Shown piece by piece: positions 32,611-43,239 of a stretch of DNA of 64,000 nucleotides (position 1 is the first letter of the stretch; every line of letters begins with the position of its first letter). This stretch comes from Buxus sempervirens (taxonomy: Eukaryota > Streptophyta > Magnoliopsida > Buxales > Buxaceae), in assembly GCA_947561395.2 (NCBI GenBank), contig OX387192.1, forward strand, positions 12,064,221 through 12,128,220, given 5' to 3'. Both the position numbers and the translations under genes were made by a program. The notes under the pieces were generated by a model that ran no database searches, was not told the origin of the DNA, and was given only the letters and a program-made list of their open reading frames with translations.

Positions 32611-33840
32611 AATTATGGCCTTGGCTTTAGCCGGGTCAATTTCAATTCCTCTTCGGCTCACTATAAACCCCAGTAACTTCCCTGATGTAGCCCCAAAGAC
32701 GCATTTAGCCGGGTTAAGCCGTAGACTGTACTTCCTGAGCCGATCAAACACTTTCTTCAGATTGATCAAGTGGTCTTCCTCTTTGCATGATTTGGCAATC
32801 ATATAGTCCACGTAGACCTCCATCTCCTTATGGATCATATCATGGAATAGTGCTGTCATGGCCCGCTGATATGTTGCCCCGGCATTCTTGAGTCCGAATG
32901 GCATGACTGTATAGTGGAATGTGCCCCAAGGTGTGATAAATGCTGTTTTCTCTTGATCTTCCTTAGCCATCTTTATCTGATTATATCCCGAGAAGCCATC
33001 CATGAAGGAAAACAGGCTATGTACCGCCGTATTATTGACCAAAATGTCGATGTGTGGAAGCGGAAAATCGTCCTTTGGGCTTGCCCTGTTTAAGTCTCTA
33101 TAATCCACGCACATTCGGACCTTCCCGTCCTTCTTTGGTACCGGCACTATGTTTGCGAGCCACTCCGGGTACGTAGAGACTGCCAAAAATCCCGCCTGAA
33201 ACTGTTTGACCACTTCATCCTTGACCTTCAGAGTCCACTCAGGTTTCAATCTTCTCAGCTTCTGCTTGATTGGCTTAATCCCTGGCAAAATTGGCAACTT
33301 GTGCACCACCATGTCAGTGTCCAACCCCGGCATGTCCCGATATGACCAAGCAAACACATCCTTGTAATCTGCCAAGAACTGTGACATTTCATTTTTCTGC
33401 ACACCAGACAAGCATGACCCGATTTTTACAATTTTTGGGTCATCTTTGGTCCCAAGGTTTATGGATATGGTCTCCTCAATATTAGGTTGGACCCCCTTTT
33501 CATGACGTTCCAACTGGTATTCAATTTCTTTTGGAACGTCTTCTTCTTCGACCTCGGTCTCTTCTTCGACCCCCATGAGATCAAAGTCGAGCTCAAGGTC
33601 GAAGTTATATTCAACCTGGTCCAATTCGGTCTGATTATATGGTTCATAAGTGGTTTGGACCTTTTTGAAAAAATTAAATTTCCTAGAAAAAATAGAAAAA
33701 TCTTTTTGGGTTTTTTGTGAGCCTTCTAAACATAATCCCCCTGAAGACGAAGGCCCATTAGAACCTTCAGGGAAATGGCATTCCACTATTGGAGTTTTTT
33801 TTGGAAGCCGCGTCAGTTTGCCACACAGACGCTGCTTCAA
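32587..33840 (-). pseudogene. Reverse transcriptase, catalytic motif YVDD changed to YVDY
   Basis: The 417-codon frame overlaps the end of gag-pro by 74 bases in another phase, as in Ogre elements where an intron or shift joins the two. Family motifs are FAWSYRDMPGLDTD, KQKLRRLKPEW, YPEWLANIVPVPKKDGKVRM, FSFMDGFSGYNQIKMA, PFGLKNAGATYQRAM and KLLGFIVSRRGIEIDP. At residues 341-344 (32803-32814) the active site reads YVDY. The second catalytic aspartate codon is now TAT, so the enzyme cannot work. RNase H and the archaeal-type RNase H typical of Tat elements are absent: sequence jumps from the end of RT to the integrase tail. Confidence 0.95.
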
Positions 33841-36800
33841 AAGTAAGGGGAGTTTCCTCCCAATTGTTCAGTACAAAATTTTTGGGAGCAGGGGAAATAG
33901 GGAAAGCCTGCTCCTCAAGCCCAGCATCCGATGCCATCATCACCGGGTGGGTACTGCCCTTTTCTGCTACGGGGCCCAATCCAGAAATGACCTCTTCCGG
34001 AATCTTTACTGCGGCCCAGTCAATAAACGGCAGTTCCATGTCTGCCCCTGTCTTTTCGCCTTCAGTCATGGCGAAGAATGCACCAACATCCTCAGAAAAG
34101 TCCACCTTCTGCTCGGGCTGTGGTCCAGGCCCATCCACTGCTCCCAGTATTGGAGATGGGTTATAGGGTTTTAGGGCCGAAACAGAAGGCTTTTGAAACG
34201 GGTTGATGTTGTAGTAGGGAGGCTTGGACTGGTCCATGGGAGGAGAAATTTGGATTATATAGGAGGGTTTAGGGAAACTTTCCCTTAAATGAGGGAGTTT
34301 TCCTTTGCTTCTGCTCTCCCCTTCTTCGTGCTTCATTCTTCTCCAGCCTCTGGGCTTGAAGCCCAACCCTACCTTGGGGATCAGTTTCTTAGCCGTGATT
34401 GGCTCCACCATCCCCTGCAGATTGATCCCCAGGCCTTTCCCTGGGTGAAAGTGGTATTTCTCCATCACTTTCTTGACCATCTTTTCTGCAGTGGTCCCCT
34501 TTTCCTTCTTTTTCTCACACCCCCCAGGTATGTAATTTACCGCCTCAAATTGAAATGAGTGGAATGCAATCTTGTCGACAGTCAAGTCCACATTGATTAA
34601 TGGTACATCAGGTGACACAATGGGCGGCACCAAGTTTTCGGCTAGGACTGTTATCACCCTTTGCCCTCTTATGTATTTCACCCTCTGGTGGAGCGTGGAT
34701 GGTATTGCCCTAGCCGAATGTATCCACGGCCTTCCGAGGAGCAGATTGAAAGCTGCGGGTATATCCATCACCTCAAATGTGATGTTAAAGATATTCGGCC
34801 CAATTGTGACCGGCAGTTCAATCTCCCCTAGGGAGTGGGTCTTGGAGCTATCAAAAGCCCTTACTATTCGCCCATTTCTTTTGATCCTTGACTGGTCCAG
34901 ACCCAGCTTGGTAAAAGTGATTAACGGGCAAACGTTTAATGCCGACCTGTTGTCAATTAAAACCCGTGCAACCATGCAGCCCTTACAAAGCACAGTGATG
35001 TGCAAAGGGTCCACATGATAACACCCACCTGGGCTGATCTCACCCTCTGAGAAACTTATCACATTATGTGACAAGATTTGACCAACCATTTTACCAAGCT
35101 GGTCCGGATCAATTGTCTGGGATACGTGTGCACTCTGTAGCACCCTTAACAATGCATCCCTATGCTTTTCAGAATTCAGCAAAAGGCCCAGTATTGAAAT
35201 CTGGGCTGGGACCTTGTTTAGCTGATCCACAAGATTGAATTTGCTTTTCTTTATTATTTTAATGAGGTCGGCTGCCTCATTTTCTGCACCCTGGGGGGTG
35301 TCTTCTCCTACTTTATTTTTTCCCTTCTGTTTTCTTTTTTCTTTATTTTCTTTTTTTTCTTTCTCCACTTCTGTCTCCTTTTCTTTCTCTTCATCCCCTG
35401 CACATCTCCCCGATCTCGTCATGAGGTTCACCTCCTCCTGGTTCTGGTTCCTGACCATTGGAACCGTAGCCGTGATTCCCTCGCTATAGTTCCATGGTAC
35501 AGCGGCCTCTGAATAGGCTAGTTTAGGGATGTCAACCACTAGTGGCTGGAGTTTGGACCTGGATGTATGGGCCGGTTTAGGGATAGTTTGGGCTGGCTGC
35601 ACATTTACAACCAGGGGTTGAAGTTTGGATTTGGTGGGGACAGAAGAAGTGATGGAAGCAGTGGTGGGGTCAAGATTGATGACCAGTGGAGCCTTAGACG
35701 GCTTGGATGGGGAATAAGTGGGCGGACTGCAATTGAAGACCAATGGGGGCCTTGCAGTATTCATCTGGGCCATGAGTGAAGAGACCCGGTTTAGAGAGGA
35801 ACTTATGTCCTCAGCAGCAAGATTATTTTTTTGGGAGACCATGTTGATCTCCTCCTCTTCCTCTTCTGGGAAAAATCGGACCTGGACTGTGGTCCCCACA
35901 GGGGCTATTAGCTGTGATGGGTCAAAGGCCCTTCTGGTGGTGGATATGGCCGAGATGGAGTTGGATGGGCCTGCCCCATTGTGGTAAGGCAGAGGGTTCT
36001 GCCCAATATCATTCCCGGACTGGGCCGGTGCAGCAGTGTTGAACACTAAGGCCTTCTGGTCCAACAGGTCCTGGACCGCATGCTTCAATACCCAGCAGGT
36101 ATCGGTAGAATGCCCCGGTGCACCCATGTGGAAATCACAGGTGACCGATGTGTCAAAATTTCTCCCTTTCGGGGCATTTGGGTTAGGCTCCTTCAGAGTC
36201 AAGTATTCCCCTTTCAGCAGGGTTGGCAGTAGTTGGGACAGCGATATGGGTAGAGGGGTGAAAACCCGGTTCTTTCTTGCTGCGAACCAGGCATCCCGCT
36301 CCTCCTTAGAAAAAGTCCTCTTTGTGTTAGCTGGCACGGAAGGAGAGAAGTTGACATTCAGCGGGGTCTGGTACGACTGCTGGGCCTGCTGGGCCTGTTG
36401 GGGTGCCGAGATGTTGACGTGCAGTGGCTTCTTGGCTGGAGGAGCCTGGACCAGGTTCACCTCCCCTTCTTTTCGGGCCCCCGTCTTTTTAAACCCGGCC
36501 CCTTTCTTCTGGGCCATGGAGGCCGAGGAATCAGACTGCCCAGTCAGAGTAGAGTAGTCTATCAGCCGTCCTGACCTGACCCCTTCCTCGATCCGGTCCG
36601 CTACCTGTACCAGGGCTGCAAAGTTGGTGGTGATCTGACCCACCAGATGGTTGTAAAAGGGCTGCCCCAGTGTGCCCATAAATGTGGAGATCATCTCCGG
36701 CTCTTGCATAGGTGGCATGACCTGGGAGGCGGCCTCTCTCCATCTCTTGGCGTACTGCCGTACCGGTTCATCTTTCCCCTTGGTCATCCTCATCATGTCG

Positions 36801-37540
36801 TACCGGTCTGGCACGATCTCCGAGTTGAACTTGTACTGGTCCAAGAAAGCATCGGCCAAGTCCTTCCACTTTCTAATCCTTCCATGGTCCACTGTAGCGA
36901 ACCACCGAAGGGCTGACCCGGTCAGACTCCTCTGGAAGAGCTGGATCAGTATGCCATCATCCCGGCCAAATTGACATAGGGCCCCGCAGTATAATTTCAG
37001 ATGGCTTAATGGGCAGCCCGTGCCATCAAATTTATCGAAGTCTGGGCACCTGAACTTAGTAGGTAGACAGACGTCCGGGTACATGCACAGGTCCTCGAAG
37101 GTGGTGCCTGCATGGCTACCTCCCCCCTTTACTTTCTTCAACTCTGCCTGGATCCTCTCTATCTTGAGCAGCATTTTCTTTTCCATCTCATTCCTAGCCT
37201 TTTCTTTTTCCAGCTCTTTCTCAGACTCTACTGTATTTTCCCTGATCAGAATGGGCTCAGGGACTGGTTCAGAAATGGGCTCAGGCATGGGCTGCGCCGG
37301 AGGCGGAATATAGGCCTGAGGTGGCGGTGCCGGATGAGAAGTCGACGCCTGATTTTGGGCTTGGGCCTGCTGGGCCTGAGCCGCCAGTAGGTCTCCCAGC
37401 ATCTTGGCCAGACCGGCCACTTGCTCCTGCAGCTGAGTAAAGTCCTGAGCAGGGACAGTAGCTTGGGCTTGGTTCTCTTCAGTATTCATGGCTCTTGCTT
37501 TGGATCTGGTCACGGGAGCAATGACTGCAAATAAGTGCAC
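33767..37540 (-). CDS. gag-protease polyprotein with altered protease active site
   Basis: The single 1,257-codon frame starts at 37540. Residues 40-75 are Q/A-rich. Residues about 150-330 are a Retrotrans_gag region (CPDFDKFDGTGCPLSHLKLY, RWFATVDHGRIRKWKDLADA, RWREAASQVMP). A CX2HX5HX4C box is at about 468. A KEKE-rich stretch is at about 730-775. The retropepsin region is at about 845-960 (LHITVLCKGCMVARVLID, LLGRPWIHSA). A G-patch-like GKGLGINLQGM is at about 1030. The protease motif, DNG in relatives, reads DNR at residues 863-865 (34940-34954). That should remove activity, though the long frame itself is intact. Gag may still assemble particles. Confidence 0.92.
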   Translation of the reverse strand: MHLFAVIAPVTRSKARAMNTEENQAQATVPAQDFTQLQEQVAGLAKMLGDLLAAQAQQAQAQNQASTSHPAPPPQAYIPPPAQPMPEPISEPVPEPILIRENTVESEKELEKEKARNEMEKKMLLKIERIQAELKKVKGGGSHAGTTFEDLCMYPDVCLPTKFRCPDFDKFDGTGCPLSHLKLYCGALCQFGRDDGILIQLFQRSLTGSALRWFATVDHGRIRKWKDLADAFLDQYKFNSEIVPDRYDMMRMTKGKDEPVRQYAKRWREAASQVMPPMQEPEMISTFMGTLGQPFYNHLVGQITTNFAALVQVADRIEEGVRSGRLIDYSTLTGQSDSSASMAQKKGAGFKKTGARKEGEVNLVQAPPAKKPLHVNISAPQQAQQAQQSYQTPLNVNFSPSVPANTKRTFSKEERDAWFAARKNRVFTPLPISLSQLLPTLLKGEYLTLKEPNPNAPKGRNFDTSVTCDFHMGAPGHSTDTCWVLKHAVQDLLDQKALVFNTAAPAQSGNDIGQNPLPYHNGAGPSNSISAISTTRRAFDPSQLIAPVGTTVQVRFFPEEEEEEINMVSQKNNLAAEDISSSLNRVSSLMAQMNTARPPLVFNCSPPTYSPSKPSKAPLVINLDPTTASITSSVPTKSKLQPLVVNVQPAQTIPKPAHTSRSKLQPLVVDIPKLAYSEAAVPWNYSEGITATVPMVRNQNQEEVNLMTRSGRCAGDEEKEKETEVEKEKKENKEKRKQKGKNKVGEDTPQGAENEAADLIKIIKKSKFNLVDQLNKVPAQISILGLLLNSEKHRDALLRVLQSAHVSQTIDPDQLGKMVGQILSHNVISFSEGEISPGGCYHVDPLHITVLCKGCMVARVLIDNRSALNVCPLITFTKLGLDQSRIKRNGRIVRAFDSSKTHSLGEIELPVTIGPNIFNITFEVMDIPAAFNLLLGRPWIHSARAIPSTLHQRVKYIRGQRVITVLAENLVPPIVSPDVPLINVDLTVDKIAFHSFQFEAVNYIPGGCEKKKEKGTTAEKMVKKVMEKYHFHPGKGLGINLQGMVEPITAKKLIPKVGLGFKPRGWRRMKHEEGESRSKGKLPHLRESFPKPSYIIQISPPMDQSKPPYYNINPFQKPSVSALKPYNPSPILGAVDGPGPQPEQKVDFSEDVGAFFAMTEGEKTGADMELPFIDWAAVKIPEEVISGLGPVAEKGSTHPVMMASDAGLEEQAFPISPAPKNFVLNNWEETPLTFEAASVWQTDAASKKNSNSGMPFP

Positions 37541-37689
37541 CTGGGTTGAATGTACCTGATGAAAAAAAATGAATAGAACATGTTAGCTTCCATTTAACTT
37601 GAGTCACACCCCTATATATGTAAACCAGTAGGTTAGGTAAACACCAATCCAGATTTTTTTGTTTTTTTGTTTTTTTTTTGTTTTGATTT

Positions 37690-39020
37690 TGTGTTGGAAT
37701 ATTCTAGGGCTTCCAAGGGTCCCATAATTTTTTTTGATTTGATTGATAAAAATAACCAACCAAGGTTTTTATGGAATATTCTAGGGCTTCCAAGGGTCCC
37801 AATTTTTTTTTTGATTTGATTGATAAAAATAATCAACCAAGGTTTTCATGGAATATTCTAGGGCTTCCAAGGGTCCCAATTTTTTTGATTTGATTGATAA
37901 AAATAACCAACCAAGGTGTCTTGGAATATTCTAGGGCTTCCAAGTATCCCACAAATGTTTTGATTTGATTGATAAAAATAACCAACCAAAGGTATCTTGG
38001 AATATTCTATTCAAGTATCCCACAAATGTTTTGATTTGATTGATAAAAATAACCAACCAAAGGTGTCTTGGAATATTCTAGGGCTTCCAAGTATCCCACA
38101 AATGTTTTGATTTGATTGATAAAAATAACCAACCAAAGGTGTCTTGGAATATTCTATCCAAGTATCCCACAAATGTTTTGATTTGATTGATAAAAATAAC
38201 CAACCAAAGGTGTCCTGGAATATTCTATCCAAGTATCCCACAAATGTTTTGATTTGATTGATAAAAATAACCAACCAAAGGTGTCTTGGAATATTCTATC
38301 CAAGTATCCCACAAATGTTTTGATTTGATTGATAAAAATAACCAACCAAAGGTGTCCTGGAATATTCTATCCAAGTATCCCACAAATGTTTTGATTTGAT
38401 TGATAAAAATAACCAACCAAAGGTGTCTTGGAATATTCTAGGGCTTCCAAGTATCCCAATTTTTTGATTTTTTTTTTGATTTGATTTGATTGATAAAAAT
38501 AACCAACCAAGGTTTTCATGGAATATTCTAGGGCTTCCAAGGGTCCCAATTTTTTGATTTTTTTTTGATTTGATTTGATTGATAAAAATAACCAACCAAG
38601 GTTTTCATGGAATATTCTAGGGCTTCCAAGGGTCCCAATTTTTTTGATTTTTTTTGATTTGATTGATAAAAATAACCAACCAAGGTTTTCATGGAATATT
38701 CTAGGGCTTCCAAGGGTCCCAATTTTTTTATTTTTTTTATTTGATTGATAAAAATAACCAACCAAGGTTTTCATGGAATATTCTAGGGCTTCCAAGGGTC
38801 CCAATTTTTTTGATTTTTTTTGATTTGATTGATAAAAATAACCAACCAAGGTTTTCATGGAATATTCTAGGGCTTCCAAGTGTCCCAATTTTTTTGATTT
38901 TTTTTGATTTGATTGATAAAAATAACCAACCAAGGTTTTCATGGAATATTCTAGGGCTTCCAAGTGTCCCACTTTTTTTGATTTGATTGATAAAAATAAC
39001 CAACCAAGGTTTTCATTTTT
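37690..39020 (-). repeat. Tandem repeat array in the gag leader, about 17 units of 71-90 bp
   Basis: Every unit contains GATTTGATTGATAAAAATAA, then CCAACCAAGG and TGGAATATTCTA. Units of 71 bp lie at about 38011-38440 (spacing exactly 71). Longer units with GGGCTTCCAAG and variable T runs flank them. On the minus strand most units are open in one frame (GWLFLSIKS), but lengths are not multiples of three, so this is not a protein repeat. Tandem repeats in non-coding parts of Ogre elements are known as seeds of satellite DNA. These lie upstream of gag. Confidence 0.95.
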
Positions 39021-39315
39021 TTTTTGATTTGAAATCTCATGCATTTTAGAAGATTTTCAAGTTCTAAAGCTGGATTGACATATATTTGAGTTGAGTTGGT
39101 GTCAAAAAATATGACACCTTGGTTTCCTCTTTGATTTTCAAACTTAGGTTAAATCCTGAAAGAATATTTTATTTTATTCTTTTTTCTTTTTTGTTTTTTG
39201 TATTTTGGAACATTTTTTTATGTTCTTTTTGGGGTGCCTAAGGATGATCCACAGTGTTTTAGGCATTTTATTCTGAAAACTTGGGCTGAAAAGCCAATTT
39301 GTGCATTTTTGAACG

Positions 39316-39455
39316 TATCCGGTATAACATTCCGGATAATAATATGCCTTATTGTATCCGGTCACCATAACCGGATTCACACACATGCCTTTGTATCCGG
39401 AAATGTGTACCGGATATGAACAGAGTTGTTATTAACCGGCCTGAGTTACCGGTTT
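39316..39455. promoter_or_regulatory. Palindrome array 4: four units in the leader
   Basis: Units start at 39316, 39355, 39394 and 39433, all 39 bp apart. The fourth is diverged (AACCGG...CCGGTT). Spacers are 16 bp and unlike those of the other arrays, except that several end in GCCTTTG or TTG. No TATA box was found just downstream on the minus strand, so this array may mark a second promoter or act at a distance. Confidence 0.9.
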
Positions 39456-40934
39456 TTGCCGAAATGGCCATTTTTGACTCATTTTTTCACCAGATTAGGT
39501 TTTTTTTTCATTTTCACTTGATGTTCACCTTAATTTAACCTTCAAAACTTGCCCCAAATTGGGCTTGGGCATAATACTTGCAAAATTCCCCAAATTTATG
39601 AAAAGGACATGGCTTTACCTTGCCACCTTGTATTACCTTCATTCAATATGGTATGCACATTATACCTTGGCCTGTAAAACATGCAAACGGCCTTCCCACA
39701 TTTACACCCAATTCCCCAAACGCAATTGTGTGCTTTTAGCCGAAAACGTGTTTCTCCACCTTCAAGCGTATGATTTTTGGGTTTTGGCTTAATTGGCAAC
39801 TTAGAACTCAAGTCTAGTGATGCCCGGAATCGAATCACAGATCCCATTGTCATCACATCATTGACCCAAATTCTAAGGTAAATGTTTTCACTTTCGCTTT
39901 CCGAAGTCACGATCTCGGTGCGCCAAGCTACACACATTCATGGTTCAACTTCCTAATAGGTAAAGGGTAGGCTGTGCAAATTGTTTCAAGTGCTCAAGTG
40001 CAATTTTAAATTGTGGTAACATTCACAACGTCCCAGCCCCTTGCCACTCTTTTTCGTAGCCATGCATTCATTCCAAGCCAAGGCATATATGACAAAATAA
40101 TGAAGCCAAATACAAGCAAGCAAGCACCAAATATGTACAAAAATGTTACATGCCCAAAAAGTAGTATACAAAACATGTTATTTATACAAACAACAATTAA
40201 ACCATGGAAGCATGCTTGACACCCAAAAGCATTCCCTAAAATCCCAGATTTTCATGCTCTTTTTCATGCTCAAAGTGTACCATTTCTACCCCAAATTGGA
40301 GCCTAAAATTTTAGCACTACTTGACATGATACCAAAGTGTTTCAATGAGGTAAAACATGCTTAAAATCTCCAGAAATATACACTAAAATTTTCAGATTTC
40401 TCATGCTCAAAAGTGCATCACTTATACCCCAAATTAATGCCCAAACATTTACCAACTACTTGACATGGTATAAGGAGAGTTTTGATGGTAAAAACATGCT
40501 TGAAAACCCATATGATGGCTACTGAATTTACCGATTTTTGCTCAATGTTTTCATGCTCAAATCATGTCATCATACCCCCAAAATCCCAAGCATGGCATAA
40601 AGCAAACATTGAGCACAAAACAAATTTTATTCATGGGAAACATGCTTGAATAACCAAGACAAACACAAAATTTCCAGATTTCCAATATTGTATATTTTTT
40701 CATGGTATTCTAACCCAAAACCAATGTTAACACATAATATAGCAAAAGTCATATAACAATGTGGGTTTTTCCCTTAAACCAAATCAAGCAACATGACCAT
40801 GCCCTTATCCATGAAAAATTTTAAACATCCCATTCAGATTTAAGATACAACAATATTCACAAAAATCAAAATAGCAAGCATTCAAAAGTAGAGAAAAGCA
40901 TGAACAAATACACAAAAATGGCTTAAATCCACAA
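39456..40934 (-). other. Leader between array 4 and PBS, degenerate repeats
   Basis: There is no protein-like frame. The phrase TTTCATGCTCAAA returns at about 40261, 40401 and 40547 (about 140 bp apart), together with CATGCTTGAAAA and TACTTGACATG, forming a worn tandem repeat. The rest is AC-rich unassigned leader. Confidence 0.6.
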
Positions 40935-40953
40935 GTCCCCAGCAGAGTCGCCA
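40935..40953 (-). other. Primer binding site, Ogre type
   Basis: Two bases inside the 5' LTR the minus strand reads TGGCGACTCTGCTGGGGAC, whose complement ends in CCA as a tRNA 3' end does. From memory this is the tRNA-Arg type PBS typical of Ogre elements. The first half is repeated inside both LTRs. Confidence 0.88.
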
Positions 40954-40955
40954 TT

Positions 40956-43234
40956 TGTGAGACATGGGAAAAAATCACCGGAGTGATCATCCCTCCGTCA
41001 GCACACGGGCTCAACGCAAAAACGGGAGAGTCGCCACCATTCATGATTTTGGGGTGAGAATGGACACCAAAGAGTTCAAAAGTCAGCAAAAATAGCCAAA
41101 AGACAAGTTCTAGGATAAAAATAATCCTACTTGAAAATCAAATCCAGAGATGGGTAAGGGGATTAGATTATGAACGGGGGAAGGTGTTAGGCACCCCCAT
41201 TCATCCACACGAAGTGGTTGCCAAGTGTATGTTCATGCAAAAAATAAAGTAAGAAAGCTTGCTAAAAATCATAGAAAACCTTGAAAAAGGATTAATGTAT
41301 GATATTTTCACATGAAGATCTAAATGGATTTTAGATCCTCTCTTATGTCAATATCATTTCTGGAATATCTCAAAAGATGGAAATCAAAGTAGAGGTTGCT
41401 CAAAACCAAGTTAAATCAAATCCGGAAAATTCGGTAAAAAGTATGCCATTTGCCTTAAAATCATTCAAATCCAATTCTGAATTGAACCAAACCAAATCCA
41501 TTTGAAAGATTAGGGTAAATAAGAGTCTCATGCAAAATTTCACTTCATTCCAATGAAAAATCTAGGAGTTATGCTCCTTTGAAGTTGCTGTTGGGGATTT
41601 TTAAAAGTGGTAAGTGGGCAACTTTGGAAAATTGTCTAGAAAAATCCACTACATAGAAATCCACGAAATTTGGTGTGATTGAAGTCTGTATGGCCATCTT
41701 TTCAGAGAAACTAGCCTCATACAAAAATCCCTTCGGACGTGCCTTGGGTGGTCTCCCGAACAGGCCCCGAAGATCACAGATTTACCCAGAAAAATGCAAA
41801 TGAGCAGTTCTGAATAAATCGGCTACCAATAATTCAAATGGAATCAAAAAATTATGAAACCAACTGGATTTGAAAATAGACTCATAAAGGAGTACTCAGA
41901 AACAAAAATCACTCGAATCGGACTTAAAACGAACACATGGCGGTCCGTCGAAGTGACAAGTTCTGTACTTGGACCTGAACTGTCCACTTAACTTCGACAG
42001 AGAAGTGTCAAAAATCGGCTAGATGTAAATTCATGAAATTTGGTGGACATAAACTAGACAGCCTCACCTTTCCCATGGTTCTAGAATCGCCCCAAAATTC
42101 ATCCGGATGATGAAGTTACGGACGTCCGAAGTAAGGGTACAGGTGCTGTCAAGCTAAGCCACTCTTGAAGAAAACCAAATCCGAAAATTGACAAAAAGTG
42201 TGTGATTCGTGTGAAATGAATCCAAAACCTTTGAAAAACATTTTAAAATACTCCAGAATTTGATTGAGGCCATTTATTGGAGATTTATCACAATGAATGT
42301 AATAAATCCCCAAATATGAGCCTATCCCGCCAAAGTAGTGATATGTGTGCTAAAGTGAAAAAAACCAAGCAAGATCCATACACATGCATATAGATTCAAA
42401 AAAATAGGTTCTAGCATAGCCTAGGGTTCCGTTCCATTGTCGTTTCCCTCTGTTCTCTTTAAGATAATCAAGGGTACTTTGAATATGGAACGGTTTACAA
42501 TCAATCAAAAAGGCCTTATGCTACATAGGTTCTAGCACTAGGGTCAATCCCTAGTCTCGTTTCTCCTAGATCCGCCTTCACGTTTTACGGCTAGGGGAGT
42601 CTTGAGATACTTTGAGCCAGGGAAGGATTTCCACATATACAAAACAAGGCTTTACACTACAGAAAGGTAGAAGAAGAGATCTAGATCTAGGAATGTAAAG
42701 ACAAAAAATAAAAAGAAAAGTTGAGGCTTACCTGAGTTCTGGAGGCGATTCCACAGCGGTTTTCTTCTTCTCTTGGAGTTCTTCTTTGCGAGAATTCAAA
42801 ACAAGAGTTGTGTGCCATTTGCTCAAGGAGGAGGCTCCTATTTATAGGCAAGGGCTAAGGTCATTGGTAGACACAACTTAATGTCTAGAACCCCTCCAAC
42901 CTAAACCCTAAGGTTATTTCCGCGATTTCCCCTCATTTAATGAGGGACATGATGGTAAAAGTGAAAAGCTCTCGGAAAACCCTAATTTTGAGCAAACTTA
43001 AGGTATCCGGTATATCAGACCGGATAACAAAGGGCCTTAAGGTATCCGGTACATGGTACCGGATACGCTAGGGCTCACATGTATCCGGTATGAGTATCCG
43101 GATACGGGAAAAGGTACTTGTATCCGGATTGAGTATCCGGATACAGGTAAAAGTATATTTTCTTCAAATTCTGTGCTGGCTTTCCAGGAGATAATGATTT
43201 TTGATGATTGTTTGTGCAATTTGGGGTGTCTACA
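40956..43234 (-). repeat. LTR (5' LTR in the element's orientation)
   Basis: It is the same length as its partner, with the differences seen at 41084, 41664, 41813, 41847, 42083 and 42727. The transcription start should lie below the TATA box at about 42836-42848, running leftward through the leader to gag. The palindrome array sits at 43004-43143, 156 bp upstream of that TATA box. Confidence 0.97.
43004..43143. promoter_or_regulatory. Palindrome array 1 in the other LTR
   Basis: It is an identical copy of the array in the partner LTR (units at 43004, 43043, 43082, 43121). This is the copy upstream of the promoter that drives gag-pol. Confidence 0.93.
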
Positions 43235-43239
43235 AAAGC
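43235..43239. other. Target site duplication AAAGC, right copy
   Basis: It is identical to 22276-22280 and directly follows the last LTR base. Confidence 0.95.

Larger units (their letters stand above)
22281..43234 (-). mobile_element. Full-length 20,954-bp Tat/Ogre-type Ty3/gypsy retrotransposon, non-autonomous
   Basis: Two 2,279-bp LTRs, perfect AAAGC target duplications (22276-22280 and 43235-43239), PBS, PPT and a minus-strand gag-pro-RT-INT order define a complete insertion. The PBS type, polyprotein motifs and length fit the Tat lineage, closest to Ogre. LTRs differ at about six sites (about 0.3%), so it inserted recently. The pol region lacks RNase H and most of integrase. The protease and RT active sites are also mutated. 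Two plus-strand genes occupy 26.2-31.1 kb, downstream of pol. Extra ORFs, sometimes antisense, are known in Tat elements. This pair with introns is more elaborate than the usual single ORF. Confidence 0.95.

Noticed and set aside
33767..34180. Plus-strand frames opposite gag-pro, RT and LINE genes
   Set aside because: Shadows of the coding strand with no recognisable domains.
32587..37540. Endogenous plant pararetrovirus origin of the gag-RT region
   Set aside because: LTRs, 5-bp target duplication, PBS/PPT, integrase tail and Tat-type motifs show a Ty3/gypsy retrotransposon. No movement protein or coat protein signs were seen.
38011..39044. Several 60-225 codon frames on the minus strand with GWLFLSIKS repeats
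   Set aside because: They come from tandem repeats whose unit lengths (71 and 80-90 bp) are not multiples of three and change frame between units.
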